NCBI RefSeq assembly: GCF_027580225.2
Contig: NW_027395283.1
Span: 7,506,501-7,570,500 of the forward strand
Length of the DNA stretch: 64,000 nt
From: Misgurnus anguillicaudatus
Lineage: Eukaryota; Chordata; Actinopteri; Cypriniformes; Cobitidae
Direction: 5' to 3'
Under the pieces are notes generated by a model that worked only from the letters and a program-made list of their open reading frames with translations, made no database searches and was not told the DNA's origin. This document shows positions 30,916 through 43,931 of this stretch, piece after piece. The position numbers and the translations under genes were made by a program. Every line of letters starts with the position of its first letter. Position 1 is the first letter of the stretch.

Positions 30916-31136
30916 ATCGGCAAAAAATTCGGAGAAATCCGTGGCGGGCAGCCGTGGATGAAGGCAGAGAGAAAAACGAGCGTGGGCGGCTCGAGGATGC
31001 TAAAGAAAAAGCAGACACAGCTAACCTGGCTGGGTTGACAACTGTCACGTCAGGCGGAGGCTGATCTGGCGATAATTCCTCCTGAAGACAAATCAGTGAA
31101 CAGCGAAAAACCAACCGAACTGTATCCACGTAGAGA

Positions 31137-31305
31137 TAGCGAGAAGCGAATATCAACTGAGGAGGAGCAGCGCGCAGTGGCGTTATATGCCATCAGGTAA
31201 GAGGGTGTGGTCTTACCTGGCATTGGCTGCGCGCTTCTGTCTGTCTAGCCAGACTTGGTGCAATTGGATGCTTCTGTAGAGGTCAGGTACGGATGTCCTT
31301 CCCAT
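31137..31305. repeat. DIRS right inverted terminal repeat
   Basis: Complement of the left repeat, followed outward by the right-specific end (GATCTCGAACACGAGATGAT) to AAC at 31340. It lies upstream of gag on the coding strand and so probably contains the promoter. Confidence 0.88.
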
Positions 31306-31340
31306 AGGTGGATCTCGAACACGAGATGATGAAAGAGAAC

Positions 31341-32229
31341 ACACACACGCACGCACGCACACCCACACACATATATAGCAACTTATTGTTAAGTAGACAA
31401 TGTCTGACTGACAACATACTGATCTAATATGTAATGTACTACACAATGTTTTTATAATGCAAACCCACAGTGTTCAGTGCGGACTTTAGACTTTTATAAA
31501 ACTAAATTTCCCCTTTCCGCCTCTCTCAAGTTGCGTGAGCTTATGTAATCAATTGCTCTGAAATAAACATGTTCAGTAAAAACACAAGCAGTTGTAATCT
31601 TACATACTGTAATATTAGTGCACGACTGCGCGTCAGTTTAAACGCATCATTTCTCGGTCTCCCGACAAAAGAGACAGATTATTAACAGCAAGTATAAACG
31701 GGAATGTGTCTCTCTCGTCCACTTATAATCCAATCAACCAAATCACTGACTGAAGTGAAAGGGGGTTGGCTGGTGTCACTGTACACTGTAATTACAAAAC
31801 ATTAAATCTGTCAGGCTCTAGTGATTGCACGTTTTAATCGCATTATTGTGTGAGAACGATGATTCGTATAATATTTGAGCCTTTGTGTGCTTTGAATTTT
31901 GGAGAAACACCAGGAACTTCTGTATAGTTCACAAAACTGTTTCAATGCATTTCCTTTATTAAGACATCTCATGTCATTGTGGATAAGCAAGTCATCACTG
32001 AGCCGACATATCAGACAACAACTGACGGAAAAGGCGGTGTTGTAAGCTGGAAATACATCAAATAAAGTTAAAACAGCCATAGAATCAACTCATAACTGTA
32101 GGGCCCGTTGTATAACTAAACTACATTTATTCTAGAGATGTTTTTTCTTTTCACACAAGACTACAAGAAGAGCCGGATCAAATGACCTCAGGGGCCGGGT
32201 TTGGCCCATGGGCTGCCAATTGAATAGCC
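31341..32229. other. DIRS flank and hAT-type right end
   Basis: A CA-rich microsatellite (31340-31375) abuts the DIRS end. The right end of a hAT-type element lies at 32229 (GCCAATTGAATAGCCCTG, i.e. CAGGGCTATTCAATTGGC on the minus strand); the same end recurs near 39155-39172 and 51574-51592. The middle shares GTGTCTCTCTCGTCCACTT with 35633-35651. No gene. Confidence 0.45.
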
Positions 32230-32677
32230 CTGATATACATTACTGAGATTAAAATCCTATAAATCCATTACAGATGTTATGATCTCTATATAGTCTCACT
32301 ATAATCTATCAGTCAATATTCATTTGAAGATAATCGTGTATTAATTTTAAATGTCATCATGGTTCAGACTCTACATACTTGTAAAATATACTGTAGTTAA
32401 TAAATAAACTCTAGTAAGATCACTCAGATCAACTGATATATCTGCTGCTAATCACTGGATTTACATTTCAATAGACTTAGTTTTCTATTCATATATTTTT
32501 CTTTGCTCTTCAGTCTATTTATCACACAACTATAATGATATTTAACCTTATGAGTGTTGTACAAAGATCCTGAACCTGATAGTTTGAGATGAAATTGTGA
32601 CACTGAACCATCAATGGGGTTTTATGACAAAATACATTAGACTCTCATAATCATGTTAAATTATTATTCAAGTCATT
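32230..32677 (-). repeat. NLR-locus intron unit (paralogue of 55380-55870)
   Basis: This closely matches the intron segments between LRR exons at 55510-55870, 56480-56850 and 59110-59480 (ACAGATGTTATGATCTCTAT, then the block with GTATGT/GTACTT donor-like end and the CAAGTCATTATTAG end). It is the continuation of the NLR intron on the far side of element A. The protein-like frame in this copy is broken. Confidence 0.8.
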
Positions 32678-34036
32678 ATTAGTGTCATGACTCCTGGGTG
32701 ATCGTTGGTTGTGTGTGGGTGTGTGTTTGTTTATTTACCTGTTGGTGACGGTTCCTCATGTGTTCACCAGCCCCGCCCGCTCGTTTAATAATTGTTCACT
32801 GGTGGTGTCTCGTTTATGTTTTCCTTTAAATAGCATGTCGTCCTGTCTCTCGTTGCGTGCTCATTGTTTTCGGTCACAGTCTTGCTGCCTTGCCTTGTCC
32901 TGTCGGAAGTATCTGTGCTTTCTCTCTCTCATCTGATCCCAGGTTTTGGTTTCGGCGTCTGGAGGCTCGTCTTTGCACGGAGTTCACACGCCTGTGGATT
33001 ATATGAACTGGACTTCATTTGAACTCTGACTGTTTCCCGGTACAGCTGGTTCGCTTCGTTATTAGGCGGTACACCAGTTGCTTCCGGGTATCATCGGCTA
33101 CCATTATCTTCCGTGAGTGGATATCTCTCCGGTCTATGAACTGTGTGGATTTAACATCTTCCATCTCCGCCTTTCACCCACCTTCAGCCGAGTGTGCATT
33201 AGAGGTTGACCGATTTATCGGCCGGCCAATTAATTGGCCGATTTTTGGCATATTTAAAAAAATCGGCTTTGCCCGATTTAGCTGCAAAATTAGGCCGATT
33301 AATATGCAGGCGCATCTGCGGGCACCTAAGCGCTGTTGTAGAACTCGTGACGCTGCCTGTTGCTCCCATCTCGTGTGTGTGCAGCCGGTGCCTTGTTCAC
33401 AAACAGCTTTACTAAATGATGGCGGGATCACGCGAATTAAGCAGCCAGTACAACAGCGCGACAGGCTTATGTCTCGCGGTGCACTGTCCGTGCAAAGATT
33501 AGGCTCATTTCATGTGATTAATGAGTGATGATGAGTTTTGTTTGCATGACAGAGAGAGAAGAGCCGCGCGCTGCCTCCCTGCTTTTATGACTCAAAACAA
33601 AACTGACTCGATGGCGAAAGGTCGGAAGACCAAATCATATCCACAAAGGAAATGTTTTTCGTGTTGTTACAGTAACACTTTGTTTACAGTTTTGCGCTGC
33701 TCAGCCTGGATTAGAACACAGCGCGTCCGACTCGCGAACTGACTCCTTTGAACGGATTCGTTTGAATGAACGGTTGAAACAACAGATCTGTCCCAACACT
33801 AAACTCACAAGACGTCACTGTCAGCACAATCAGTCACTTATAGCGCCTCAGAAATGAGAATGTAAATCTGTTTAGAAAGATTTGCCCTAAATAACAGTCT
33901 CAACTTAAAAACATAGACATTTACTATGTTAACTTTATGATGAATAAATAATTTATCAGGTCTACCAAATAAGGATTTTATCCTACAAAGCAATAAAAGC
34001 CATGATAAAAAACTGATCAAAGATTATGACAGCAGA

Positions 34037-34277
34037 CCCTTACGAAAATTAACCATGGTTTTACTACAGTTAAAACCAAAAAAACATGGTTACCATAGTA
34101 AAACCATGGTTACCACAAAATAACCATGGTTTTGACAACCATGATTTTCAAAAACCATAGTTACACCATGGTTACTGTAGTAAAACCATGGTTTTGCTGA
34201 TAGTAATTAATACACCAAAAAAAACATGGTTACTACACTTTTACCACAATAAAACCATGGTTAATTTTTGTAAGGGG
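34037..34277. mobile_element. small TIR element built of ACCATGGTT palindromes
   Basis: Ends CCCTTACGAAAATTAACCAT and its near complement enclose a run of ACCATGGTTTT/AACCATGGTTAC words in both orientations. 241 bp, non-coding. No clear target duplication seen. Confidence 0.6.
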
Positions 34278-35875
34278 AGTGTCAGGTAATATCTGTGTCT
34301 GATAAATGCATGGTGCAGAGGAGGTTGTAAAACTCTTCAGAAAGACCAGTCATAATTTTTTAAAATACTTTGACTTAAAGCTCCAGTGTGTACTTTTTTT
34401 AGTTAATTCTTAGCAAAAACCCATGTTTTCTTCCAAAAGTATGTGCTCATTCATGTGTAATTACTTCCACCCCATTAATCAAAGTATTCTCGTAAGTGTA
34501 GAATCTGCTATTTAAAATACATACCGCCGTATCGCTCTCTGGCTGAATCCATGTTGTGCCTCCATCTTTGAAATACATTCGCCGACGAGGGACATTCCTG
34601 AAATTCAAGCTCCGCCTTTCGCGCTTTCAGAGTACACTCAAGCTGGCCGCGAGCTGAAGCCTACGGAGGTTGCATGTGTAGGCGGTATACGTCATCAAGA
34701 CAGTCTTATTTCAGAATATTAACAATTATAAAGCTGACATTTATTCTTAGTTAATTGTAAATTGATATAATATGCTTATGACTTGCGAATGTAATGCTCA
34801 GTTAATTTAAATAAACCAGGCTTGATGACGTATGCAGCCCGGATATGCGACCTGCGTTAGACTGAATCCTTCGGCTGCACGCCGTGATAAACCTGCAATC
34901 TAATGCTTTGAAAGCCTGTTGAAGACATATTCTCGTCGACATTAAAACAAGTCGCCAAGGAAGCGAAACAGGGATTTTAAACGACAACGCGACAGGAAAA
35001 ACATCAAGACCAAAGTCAATATTGGAGTTAGTTTTCCAAGATGGGGCTCAATCAATGGACACTGAAGTTACTTTCTATCTTCACCACAGGTAATTCAGCA
35101 TATTCGTTTACATCTATACAGTCTATGTTGTAAACTTGAAGTTTTATAGTTCCTTGGCTAACTATAGCATGGGTATGCGTAACACTTGTTAGTGTAAACA
35201 TGCATGTGGTTTAATGTCTTGGAACAGCCACACGCCGTCTCTCCGCCCATTTATGTAATCTGAGGTACTGAGATAAATGTTTTTCATCTTTTCTGACCTC
35301 TAACACAAACACACGGTGTACAGCGCTATTTTTAGCCTTTCATTGATAAAAGCGTCTGATCTGCGCGTCTATCATTTCATTTTACAAGCGTGTGAAAGTT
35401 GAGCGATCTTATTTCACCAATATCAGAGAAAGCTCTTACATATACACGGACATGTAACGTTTACTTAAACATAAGCATTGGACTCTGACATATTAGTTCG
35501 CGTCCATTTAAACCCTTCATTAATCCAGCTCATGTGTGTGACTTGTCCACAGACCATCTCCTCAGTAATCTGAAGAGAAGCGGTTGAAAATGGACAAAAA
35601 GAGACGGATTTAAACACCAAGTGTAAACGTAATGTGTCTCTCTCGTCCACTTGTGATCTGATCGACGAAAACACATCTTAATACCAAGTTTAACAGCCCC
35701 TGTGATATTTTTCCTCGCGTGGATGAAAAAGGAGTGTCTAAGCTACGTTTATGGTTGTTTTTTGTATGTGATTTTAAGTGGACATATCATGACAATCAGA
35801 CTTTTTACATGTTTAACATAAATCTGTGTGCTTTGACGGATCACACGCAAATGACATTGCAAATTGTTCATTTTT

Positions 35876-36035
35876 AAGTGTGCTTGCAAAAGCACACTTA
35901 TTGTTCTTCTTAAGTTTTATTATTAAGTGTGCTTGCAAAAGCACACTTATTGTTCTTCTTAAGTTTTATTATTCTTATTATTAAGTGTGCTTGCAAAAGC
36001 ACACTTATTGTTCTTCTTAAGTTTTATTATTATTA
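35876..36035 (+). repeat. three stacked 5' modules of H1
   Basis: Each has the perfect hairpin AAGTGTGCTTGC AAAA-type GCACACTT followed by ATTGTTCTTCTTAAGTTTTA. The first two break off within a TTATT tract where the next begins; only the third runs into a body. Confidence 0.85.
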
Positions 36036-36671
36036 TTTTTCCCGGGTAGATTTTTTTGGCCAGCTCTAGCGACCAGACCGTTTGACGCAGAGACACCGTT
36101 CAAACTTTAAAATGTTCGGGCAGTACCGGTGCAAGTTGCTTGAGAGGATGAAGTCACAGATCCATGTCGTTCGGCCGCCATATTGGAGAGAACACAAAAC
36201 CTTAAAAAAGTTTCACAGGTCACAAATTTTGTCCAAACCTCATGAAATTCCACGTACGCGATCCTTGGACCGAGCCTCACAAAAGTTACCAGAAGGATTT
36301 TTGATTTTCGGAAGCGTTTGCGCGCCACAGCCCAAACTAAATGTGCGTCAACGCCGCCAAAACAGGAAGTAGTTCAAATCTCAATATGTCTGTAACATTT
36401 ATTAACCAAAATGTTTATATGAACTCTTTACTTCAATGTGAAGATGCCCAAGATAAAAAAAACATTGCAGAAACATGTCTATATTATGTTATTTTCACTT
36501 TAAAATGTCCAATTAAAACCTGTGTAAAATTAAAAAATGTCATTAGCCTTTACCAGTAGAGGGCAGCCTTTACGTTCAAACGTGTTTTTTAGACAGAATG
36601 TAAAGATAGCGGCAGCCATCTTTAGAAGCTAAGCTAACAGGCTATTGCTCCGTGGAAAAGTTTGAATAACA

Positions 36672-36851
36672 ATGGCGGGATGTAGTTTTAATGTTAAAAT
36701 GGCAAAATGGAATATAGAAGAGCTGTTGAGAGAATCGGGTGTTCCTTTAAGAGCCACAATACAGCGAAGAGCTGAGGAAGAGAAAGCAGAGAAGCCCGGG
36801 GAAGAGGCGACAGCCTCAGACTCTGCTGCGAGCCCGTGGAGGACTCAGTAA
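36672..36851 (+). CDS. 59-codon ORF in H1 body 1, unknown
   Basis: ATG to TAA, 59 codons, starting MAGCSFNVKMAKWNIEELLR, with a charged R/E/K-rich middle and a serine/alanine tail. The identical frame is at 48996-49175 in body 3; body 2 (42301) has a TAA after eight codons. I do not recognise it. A gene fragment captured by the Helentron-like element is possible, as Helitrons often capture exons, but conservation here may only reflect recent duplication of the whole body. Confidence 0.25.
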   Translation: MAGCSFNVKMAKWNIEELLRESGVPLRATIQRRAEEEKAEKPGEEATASDSAASPWRTQ

Positions 36852-39179
36852 CCTCGGCTGCCACTCAAGCTTCGTATCGTATATGGACAGATTCCTGGAT
36901 ACATATTTTTAGAATCGTAAACTTCATCTTATTCACTATACAGTATGCGGTTTCGGACGCAAAACTGCAAATGGATTTTATATTCTGAATGCTTGAATCA
37001 ACGCGAGCTCTCTGGAGAACGTGCATTTTCACATACAGGTAGAAATTATATGATTCAGACATATTTTAATCCCTTTCTTTTATTTCAGTGATATATGGCA
37101 CGACAAGTTTAATTCCCTTTTTCATCAATGTAATACATTGTAAACGTATTAGTTTGTAAAGACGTCAGTTTCGCGTCCTCGGGTAGCAGTGATCGTTTGG
37201 CATCGGTATTTTAATTAATTACGAAATTTGTATTTTATTTTTAAATTGCTATCTTGTGTTTCTGGCGCATTCGCGGATTAATGACTCATTTGAGTCGTTT
37301 TCATTACAAAGTGTTGCAAATAAATGAGTCTTTTGAGTCGACTCTTTACAAAGCGAATGGGCCAAATGTTTTAAAGTGGTTCGCGAATCAGTTTGAATGA
37401 ATTGTTCAGATCGCTTCAAACACGGAATCGTCCGAAGCTGTTTTACTCGTAACCTATGTAGAAACACGCAGAATATAACCAGTGTTGGGTGACGTGGAAA
37501 TGTATTTACCAATCTTTTAACTAAAAGCAAAACTTCACACATGTACCCGCCATTACATACGCGCGACCGCCGACCTGTTCGTCGTCAGACACAGTTAAAC
37601 GCGTGCAACCTCCAGAAACACTGTAGCACAGATTGAAGAAAATCCATCGATGATTGACGTCTGATTCGCTGTTTAATGTACTGTATGATGTAAGTGATTC
37701 TCACAAAACACACGTGACATGACAACGTAAGAAAACATGAGTTTTGTCTAAGTGTAAACTGTCAATGTCCTCAGACCATCTTAGGAGATTCCAACTTTAT
37801 ACATATACAAAACAAAACTGTTGTCAGTTTACTTGTCTGATATTTCAGCTACAAGCTACATTTTTCTGTATACTGTTGGTGTATGTTGCAGTTTTACACA
37901 TACTGTAGAAATGCCCTTCATAAGTATTCTTCTGTTTGCTGTGGAGTCAAGAAATGTCTAAACATTAAAAGATGAACATGAGACAAAAGTACAGAATCTG
38001 TCGCATTATTTTTTTTAATGGGCACTGAGCTGTGTCCTGATTGTTTACACATGAAAAGCATAAAATATGTAGGATCAGTTTGATTCACTTATGTGCATTT
38101 GTGTACAATACACATAAGTCAGCATTTAATGCTGTTGTTCTTTGTTGTTAAAGCATGTATGTGTTGAAACATAAACAAAGGTTAATAAAATGTGACATTC
38201 TAAACTTCTGGTATACTGATATTTATCTTACCAATTTCTGGTCTCCACATCAAACAGAAAAATCTTGTCTTTATTGTTCTGATACTTATGGAGGGCACTG
38301 TGTGTGTGCGTGTGTGTGTGTGTGTGTGTGTGCGTGTGTGTGCATATATCTAGATTTATTTTTTCATGAGTAACTAGTAACTCGCTACTTGAGTATTATT
38401 TTCATTGCATACTTTTTACTTCTACTTGAGTAATTATTTATTTAGTTACTTTTACTTTAACTTCAGTAAAGTTTTTGGCTACTCTTTCCACCTCTGTTAA
38501 AATCTTCATGAATCTAGGCTGAGTTTGCCACGTTGAAGCCTAAATAATCAGACAGATAGTAAGTTAATCGCCCATCGCTCACAGCCCAGCACCTGCACCA
38601 CTGCATGCGTATCGCGCTGACAAACATACACCTGATTTTACTGCCCTGACGAAATCTAAAAGTATAATTTCTCTTATTAGAAGCTAGCCTAATGTTTGCC
38701 AGTTATTAAAATGGCGGTTGTAGTTTAAATAGAGGTCGTGAAATAATTAGCATTGACAAAAAACTGCATAAAACAATGTTATATTCCATATTATAAACTT
38801 TTGGTTATGTGTACTTAAGTGAGTAAATAAGTTAAATTCTCAATAAGTGTGATATGGCTCTTATTTACCCCTTTAAATGTAGAATAAAGCTTACTCGGGT
38901 ATCTTACAATGCACTTATGTTGTTATGCAGTTTTAAAATACAAAATACGAACATGTCTGGATGTAGATAAAGCCTACTTGGTCATATTACAATGCACAAG
39001 TTTTGTTGTATGCAGTTTGAAAATACATGTTTGTAGAAAAAGTATATTGTACAATGCACTGATTTTGTTGTTATGCAGTTTCAAAATACAACATGAGTAT
39101 GTTTAAATGTATATGTAGTCATCATCACTGATATATCTCTGGCCCTCATGACAAACTAATTGAATAGCCCTGTCGTAGA

Positions 39180-40342
39180 CAGGGCTCAAAATTAACTTTT
39201 TTATTTGGTAGCACTGGTGCTCCCAACTTTAAAGAGTTAGGAGCACCAGCAAAAATTTAGGCGCATCCATCCAAAAATTAAAAAGCACCACAACTACAAT
39301 GTAAATGTTAATAGATTTATTTGATTAAAAAATAACGTCCTATGGCCAGCATTTAAACGTTGGTCTTCTATTTTATTTTATTTTTTGCTGCATAAATTCC
39401 TAAATTAATACCCAAATGCTGTTGAAATAGTATAGCAGCAATAATAATTTAACAATTACAGGTAACATGATTAAGATTACATAGATATCTAGCAAACATG
39501 TAAAACACTGATTAATTGTGACATTACAAAAGTGACCCTAATATAGAAGGCTAATATATATTGGTATTGATAACTGCATTACCAGGATGCTTTTACTACT
39601 AAATAGGCAATGTTTTAAAAAATACAACAAAAACATACCATCAGCATTGTCGTATTCCACAGCAACATGGACCACAAGGATGTTTGTCGAGTGTCCATTC
39701 ACCAGCGCATGCGCACATACACTATCAAACACACTGACAGGTCGGTGTCTCCATCAATAATAAACACATTTGTCATGACACGTCTTGTGTTTTTGGCACT
39801 TTCGCCATGTTTAAGCAAGGTACGTCTGGCGCTTAAAATGTTTTGATTCCGCCATTAACGCCGTTTTACAGGATTTACAGTAAACACAGTAAGTTACATT
39901 TTCATAGCGGAGACACTCGAAATCTTTAAGCCACTCTCTCTGAAAGGTTTAACGTCAACTCGTATTTTCCGGTGGTGGAGTTACATTTGAATCCGGATCG
40001 TCGTTAAAAAATACAGTAATAACCTTGGCTGTAATCGGCTCGCTTTCGTCATGCTCGCGACGCGTTCGTCTTCCGCGCTTCACGGCAACAAGGAATGACT
40101 GACGCTCATATTAGCCAATCTGCGGTCTTCATTAAACGCAAGAACTTAATGGTGAAATTTGATTGGTTATGTATCGTTGGAGAGAACACTGAACCTGGGA
40201 CAGCGCCAGCACGCAGGATCACAATCAACTCGCGTCACAACAAAATGGGCAGTCGCACAAATGCTCCCAAATATATTTTAAGGTCGCACAGATTACATTT
40301 CAGTCGCATATGCGACCAAAATGGTCGCAATTTCGAGCCCTG
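39180..40342. mobile_element. 1163-bp TIR element, 6-bp target duplication
   Basis: Ends CAGGGCTCAAAATT and complement CAGGGCTCGAAATTGCGACC. CGTAGA flanks both sides (39174-39179, 40343-40348). Body 3 of H1 has the empty site (one CGTAGA, 51589-51594), proving insertion after duplication or excision from one copy. No transposase recognised; superfamily uncertain because hAT would give 8 bp. Confidence 0.8.
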
Positions 40343-40515
40343 CGTAGATGCTCAACACACAATCATATTCATAAATAGTAAAGAAATGCAATGATATTAG
40401 GCTATCAGTGCTGCTGTCGCTCTCTCCTATCGCTTATTTTAAAAATGAGCTTATGATCAATAAAATGCAGCTTATATCTGCTGCTTTTGGTGACGTGAAC
40501 TCTGGCCTACATTAA

Positions 40516-40894
40516 AGGTGCAGTGTGTAATTTCTGGAAGGATCTCTTGACAGAAATGCAAAATAATATACAAAACTATATTATCAGTGGTGTATAAACA
40601 CCTTTCATAATTAACCGTTATGTTTTTATTACTTTAGAATGAGACGTTTTTATCTACATACACCGAGGGTCCCCTTACATGGAAGTCGCCATTTTGTGCT
40701 CCCATGTTTCTACAGAAGCTCTTAATGGACAAACTTTTTTATTAAGTTGTCTCCAATCATGACATGTTTGTCCTGTGGTGGCTACCGTAGCTTCTCTATG
40801 CATTTCAAAAGCGAGGGGTGAGCTGTGAACTGAGCTGTTGGTTGCAATTTGGAACCTCACCACTAGATGCCGCTAAAATATACACACTGCACCT
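40516..40894. mobile_element. 379-bp TTAA MITE (copy 1)
   Basis: Ends AGGTGCAGTGTGTAATTT / complement of TACACACTGCACCT, TTAA at 40512-40515 and 40895-40898. An identical-length copy at 51762-52140 in body 3 shows that it predates the body duplication. Confidence 0.85.
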
Positions 40895-41056
40895 TTAAGT
40901 CTCATGTTTTTAAGATTATCTTAAGTACTAAAGGATTTTTGGTATATTATGTACAAAACTAGTGTGTGAAAATAGGGCACTTTAAAGGGATTGTTCACTC
41001 AAAAATTAAAATTATTTAAATTACAATTCTAAAAAAAAATTAATAAGAAAACACTG

Positions 41057-41305
41057 AGGGCTTGACATTAACTTTTTGAGGAACTTGTCCTTCGGACAAG
41101 TAAATTTGTGTTTCACTTGTCCATGCACAAAAGTCACTTGTCCGGGTAAAGTTTTATAATATAATGTATTTTTTGTGTTTTGCTAATCAGTGGCAGAGCA
41201 AGGGATTTTTCATAGAGGAGTCGGACAACTAATTTTTTCTTACACTTGTCCTACAAAAAATCCACTTGTCCCGGACAAGCGGACAAGCCTTAATGTCGAA
41301 CCCTG
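41057..41305. mobile_element. ~250-bp MITE with CAGGGTTCGACATTAA end (copy 1)
   Basis: Inverted ends AGGGCTTGACATTAA / CAGGGTTCGACATTAAGG enclose several ACTTGTCC/GGACAAGT words. The termini resemble those of the element at 39180-40342, suggesting a related superfamily. Copy 2 is at 52302-52551. Confidence 0.6.
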
Positions 41306-41456
41306 AACATGTGCAGCACAGCCGTTATAGTTGGTTCTAGGCTAGCTAGAGCGGGTTCTCTAGGCTTGTGATCCCTGTATTTACATAAAATGGTCTGTGC
41401 TAAGCCCCGGATGTCCTTAAATGCTGGAAACACCCCTGGTTACAAGCCTGTATACA

Positions 41457-41489
<33 letters not shown>

Positions 41490-43931
41490 CAGGAATGCTT
41501 TCACGTATTGAAACCAAACTTTGTACATGAACTTGGGACTCCAATGCGAGGATGCACAAGATAAAAAACATTCTAAAATTTTACATTTCACAAATCACGT
41601 TAGTGACCGCACCAGAGCAAGCACACTTTTGCGGTTCCTCTGGAAGTGCATTTTCTAGTTATTATTATTTTTCCCGGGTAGATTTTTTTGGCCAGCTCTA
41701 GCGACCAGACCGTTTGACGCAGAGACACCGTTCAAACTTTAAAATGTTCGGGCAGTACCGGTGCAAGTTGCTTGAGAGGATGAAGTCACAGATCCATGTC
41801 GTTCGGCCGCCATATTGGAGAGAACACAAAACCTTAAAAAAGTTTCACAGGTCACAAATTTTGTCCAAACCTCATGAAATTCCACGTACGCGATCCTTGG
41901 ACCGAGCCTCACAAAAGTTACCAGAAGGATTTTTGATTTTCGGAAGCGTTTGCGCGCCACAGCCCAAACTAAATGTGCGTCAACGCCGCCAAAACAGGAA
42001 GTAGTTCAAATCTCAATATGTCGTAACATTTATTAACCAATATTTTTATATGAACTCTTTACTCCAATGTGAAGATGCCCAAGATAAAAAAACATTGCAG
42101 TAACATGTCTATTTTATGTTATTTTCACTTTAAAATGTCCAATTAAAACCTGTGTAAAAATAAAAATGTCATTAGGTTTTACCAGTAGAGGGCAGCCTTT
42201 ACGTTCAAACGTGTTTTTTAGACAGAATGTAAAGATAGCGGCAGCCATCTTTAGAAGCTAAGCTAACAGGCTATTGCTCCGTGGAAAAGTTTGAATAACA
42301 ATGGCGGGATGTAGTTTTAAGGTTTAAATAGCAAAATGGAATTGAGAAGACCTCTTGACAGAATCGGGTGTTCCTTTAAGAGCCACAATACAGCGAAGAG
42401 CTGAGAAAGACGGAGAGCAGAGAAGCCCGGAGAAGAGGCCACAGCCTGAGACTCTGACTCTGCTGCGTAGAGCCCGTGGGGCACGCAGCACCATCGGCTG
42501 GCACCCAAGCTTCGTATCGTATATGGACAGCGAAATCCTGGATACATATTTTTAAAATCCTAAAACTTCATCTTATTCACTATACAGTATGCGGTTTCGG
42601 ACGCAGCCTGACTGTGTGAATACGGTATTTAAAAACTATATATATTGAGCATTATTTGATACTAATATTTCTCAAATACGTTTGTGCAAATGGATTTTAC
42701 ATTCTGAACGGTTATGAATCAACGCGAGCTCCTGGAGAACGTGCAGTGTCACTGTCACATATACAGGTAGGAAGACATTCAGACATCTTTTAAACCCTTT
42801 ATTTTATTTCAGTGATATATGACAAGTTTAATTCCCCTTTTCATCAATGTAATACATTGTAAACATATTAGTTTGTAAAGCGTGAGTGGGTCGTCCTCGC
42901 CCAACGGGCAGTGCTTATAGCCGCGATCGGTTCGGCGTCGGCTCTATGACAGCTACATTGTTTATGGTTTAAATGATTGTGCAAAACTTCACTTCACACA
43001 TGTCCCGCCATTATATACGCGTGACATATTCGTCGTCAAACACAGTTAAAAGCGCGCAGCCTCCGTGAAGCATTGTAGCACAGATTGAAGAAAATCCATC
43101 GATGATTGACGTCTGATTCGCTGTATACTGTACTGTATGATGTAAGTGCTTCTCACAACACACGTAACATGAGATTCACAACATAAAAAAATGAATTTTG
43201 TCTAAAATCAGTTTGTATCATGTAAGTGTAAACTGTTGATGTCCTCAGACCATCTTAGGAGATTTCTAAATTTATACATAGTGAATGCAAAACTCTTGTC
43301 AGTCATGTCTGATATTTCAGCTATAAGCTACATTAACATTGAGACTAGAGTTAATTTGTTGATTTGAAATGCTTGTCTATTCTTTATTTGTATTCTTTTT
43401 TTCTGTACTGTTTGTGTATGTTGCCCTTCATTCGTATTAGGAAAATACAGGCAAAATATCTCTGTTTGCCGTGGAGTCAAGAAATGTCTAAACATTAAAA
43501 GGTGAACATGATACAGTACAGAATCTGTCACATTTTTGTCACACAACTTTTTACCTGTTTCAATATAGACAATATTCCAACTCAATTGAACAACACATTT
43601 GTATTTTAATACTCCTATCTAATGTGGGCATTTTGAGACCATTGACAAGTGTTGAAGTGATGAACTGTGTCCTGATGCATTAATTGTTCACACATGAAAA
43701 GCAATAAATGTGTAGGATCAGTTTGATACACTTATGTGCATTTGGGTACAACACACATAAATTTTTTTTTATTTAGTTAGTTAATTTAATATGGACATAG
43801 CAATAACATTGGACGAACCAGATGCATTGTATAAAGTGTTATAGCACGTGTGCTAATTTTCAACACCTGTCCATAGGAGGCTTTTACAACTAAAAAACAA
43901 ACTAAAACCACAATATACTAAACAAGCACAG

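Larger units (their letters stand above)
25377..31340 (-). mobile_element. DIRS retrotransposon, apparently complete
   Basis: All DIRS hallmarks occur on the minus strand: gag, RT-RNase H, tyrosine recombinase, inverted terminal repeats and an internal complementary region. The repeats (about 25430-25608 versus 31137-31305) are inverted and nearly identical. The internal complementary region (25625-25730) joins the complement of the left end to the complement of the right end, with GTT at the junction; AAC occurs at both outer ends (25377-25379, 31338-31340). There is no target duplication, as expected for recombinase-mediated integration. All frames are open, so the copy looks young and possibly autonomous. 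Confidence 0.9.

Noticed and set aside
29335..30961. Plus-strand frames over the DIRS gag region
   Set aside because: Antisense to gag; openness is explained by high GC content.
35041..35091. Possible signal-peptide exon starting at 35041 and ending at GGTAATTC
   Set aside because: Seventeen codons only, with no downstream exon or paralogue to support it.
36082..36372. 96-codon frame conserved in all three H1 bodies (also 41714 and 48415)
   Set aside because: Identity extends equally over flanking non-coding sequence, the copy in body 3 changes frame after a 10-bp deletion, and no domain is visible.
38299..38343. C-V-C-V repeat frames at GT tracts (also 50621-50757)
   Set aside because: Microsatellite translations.
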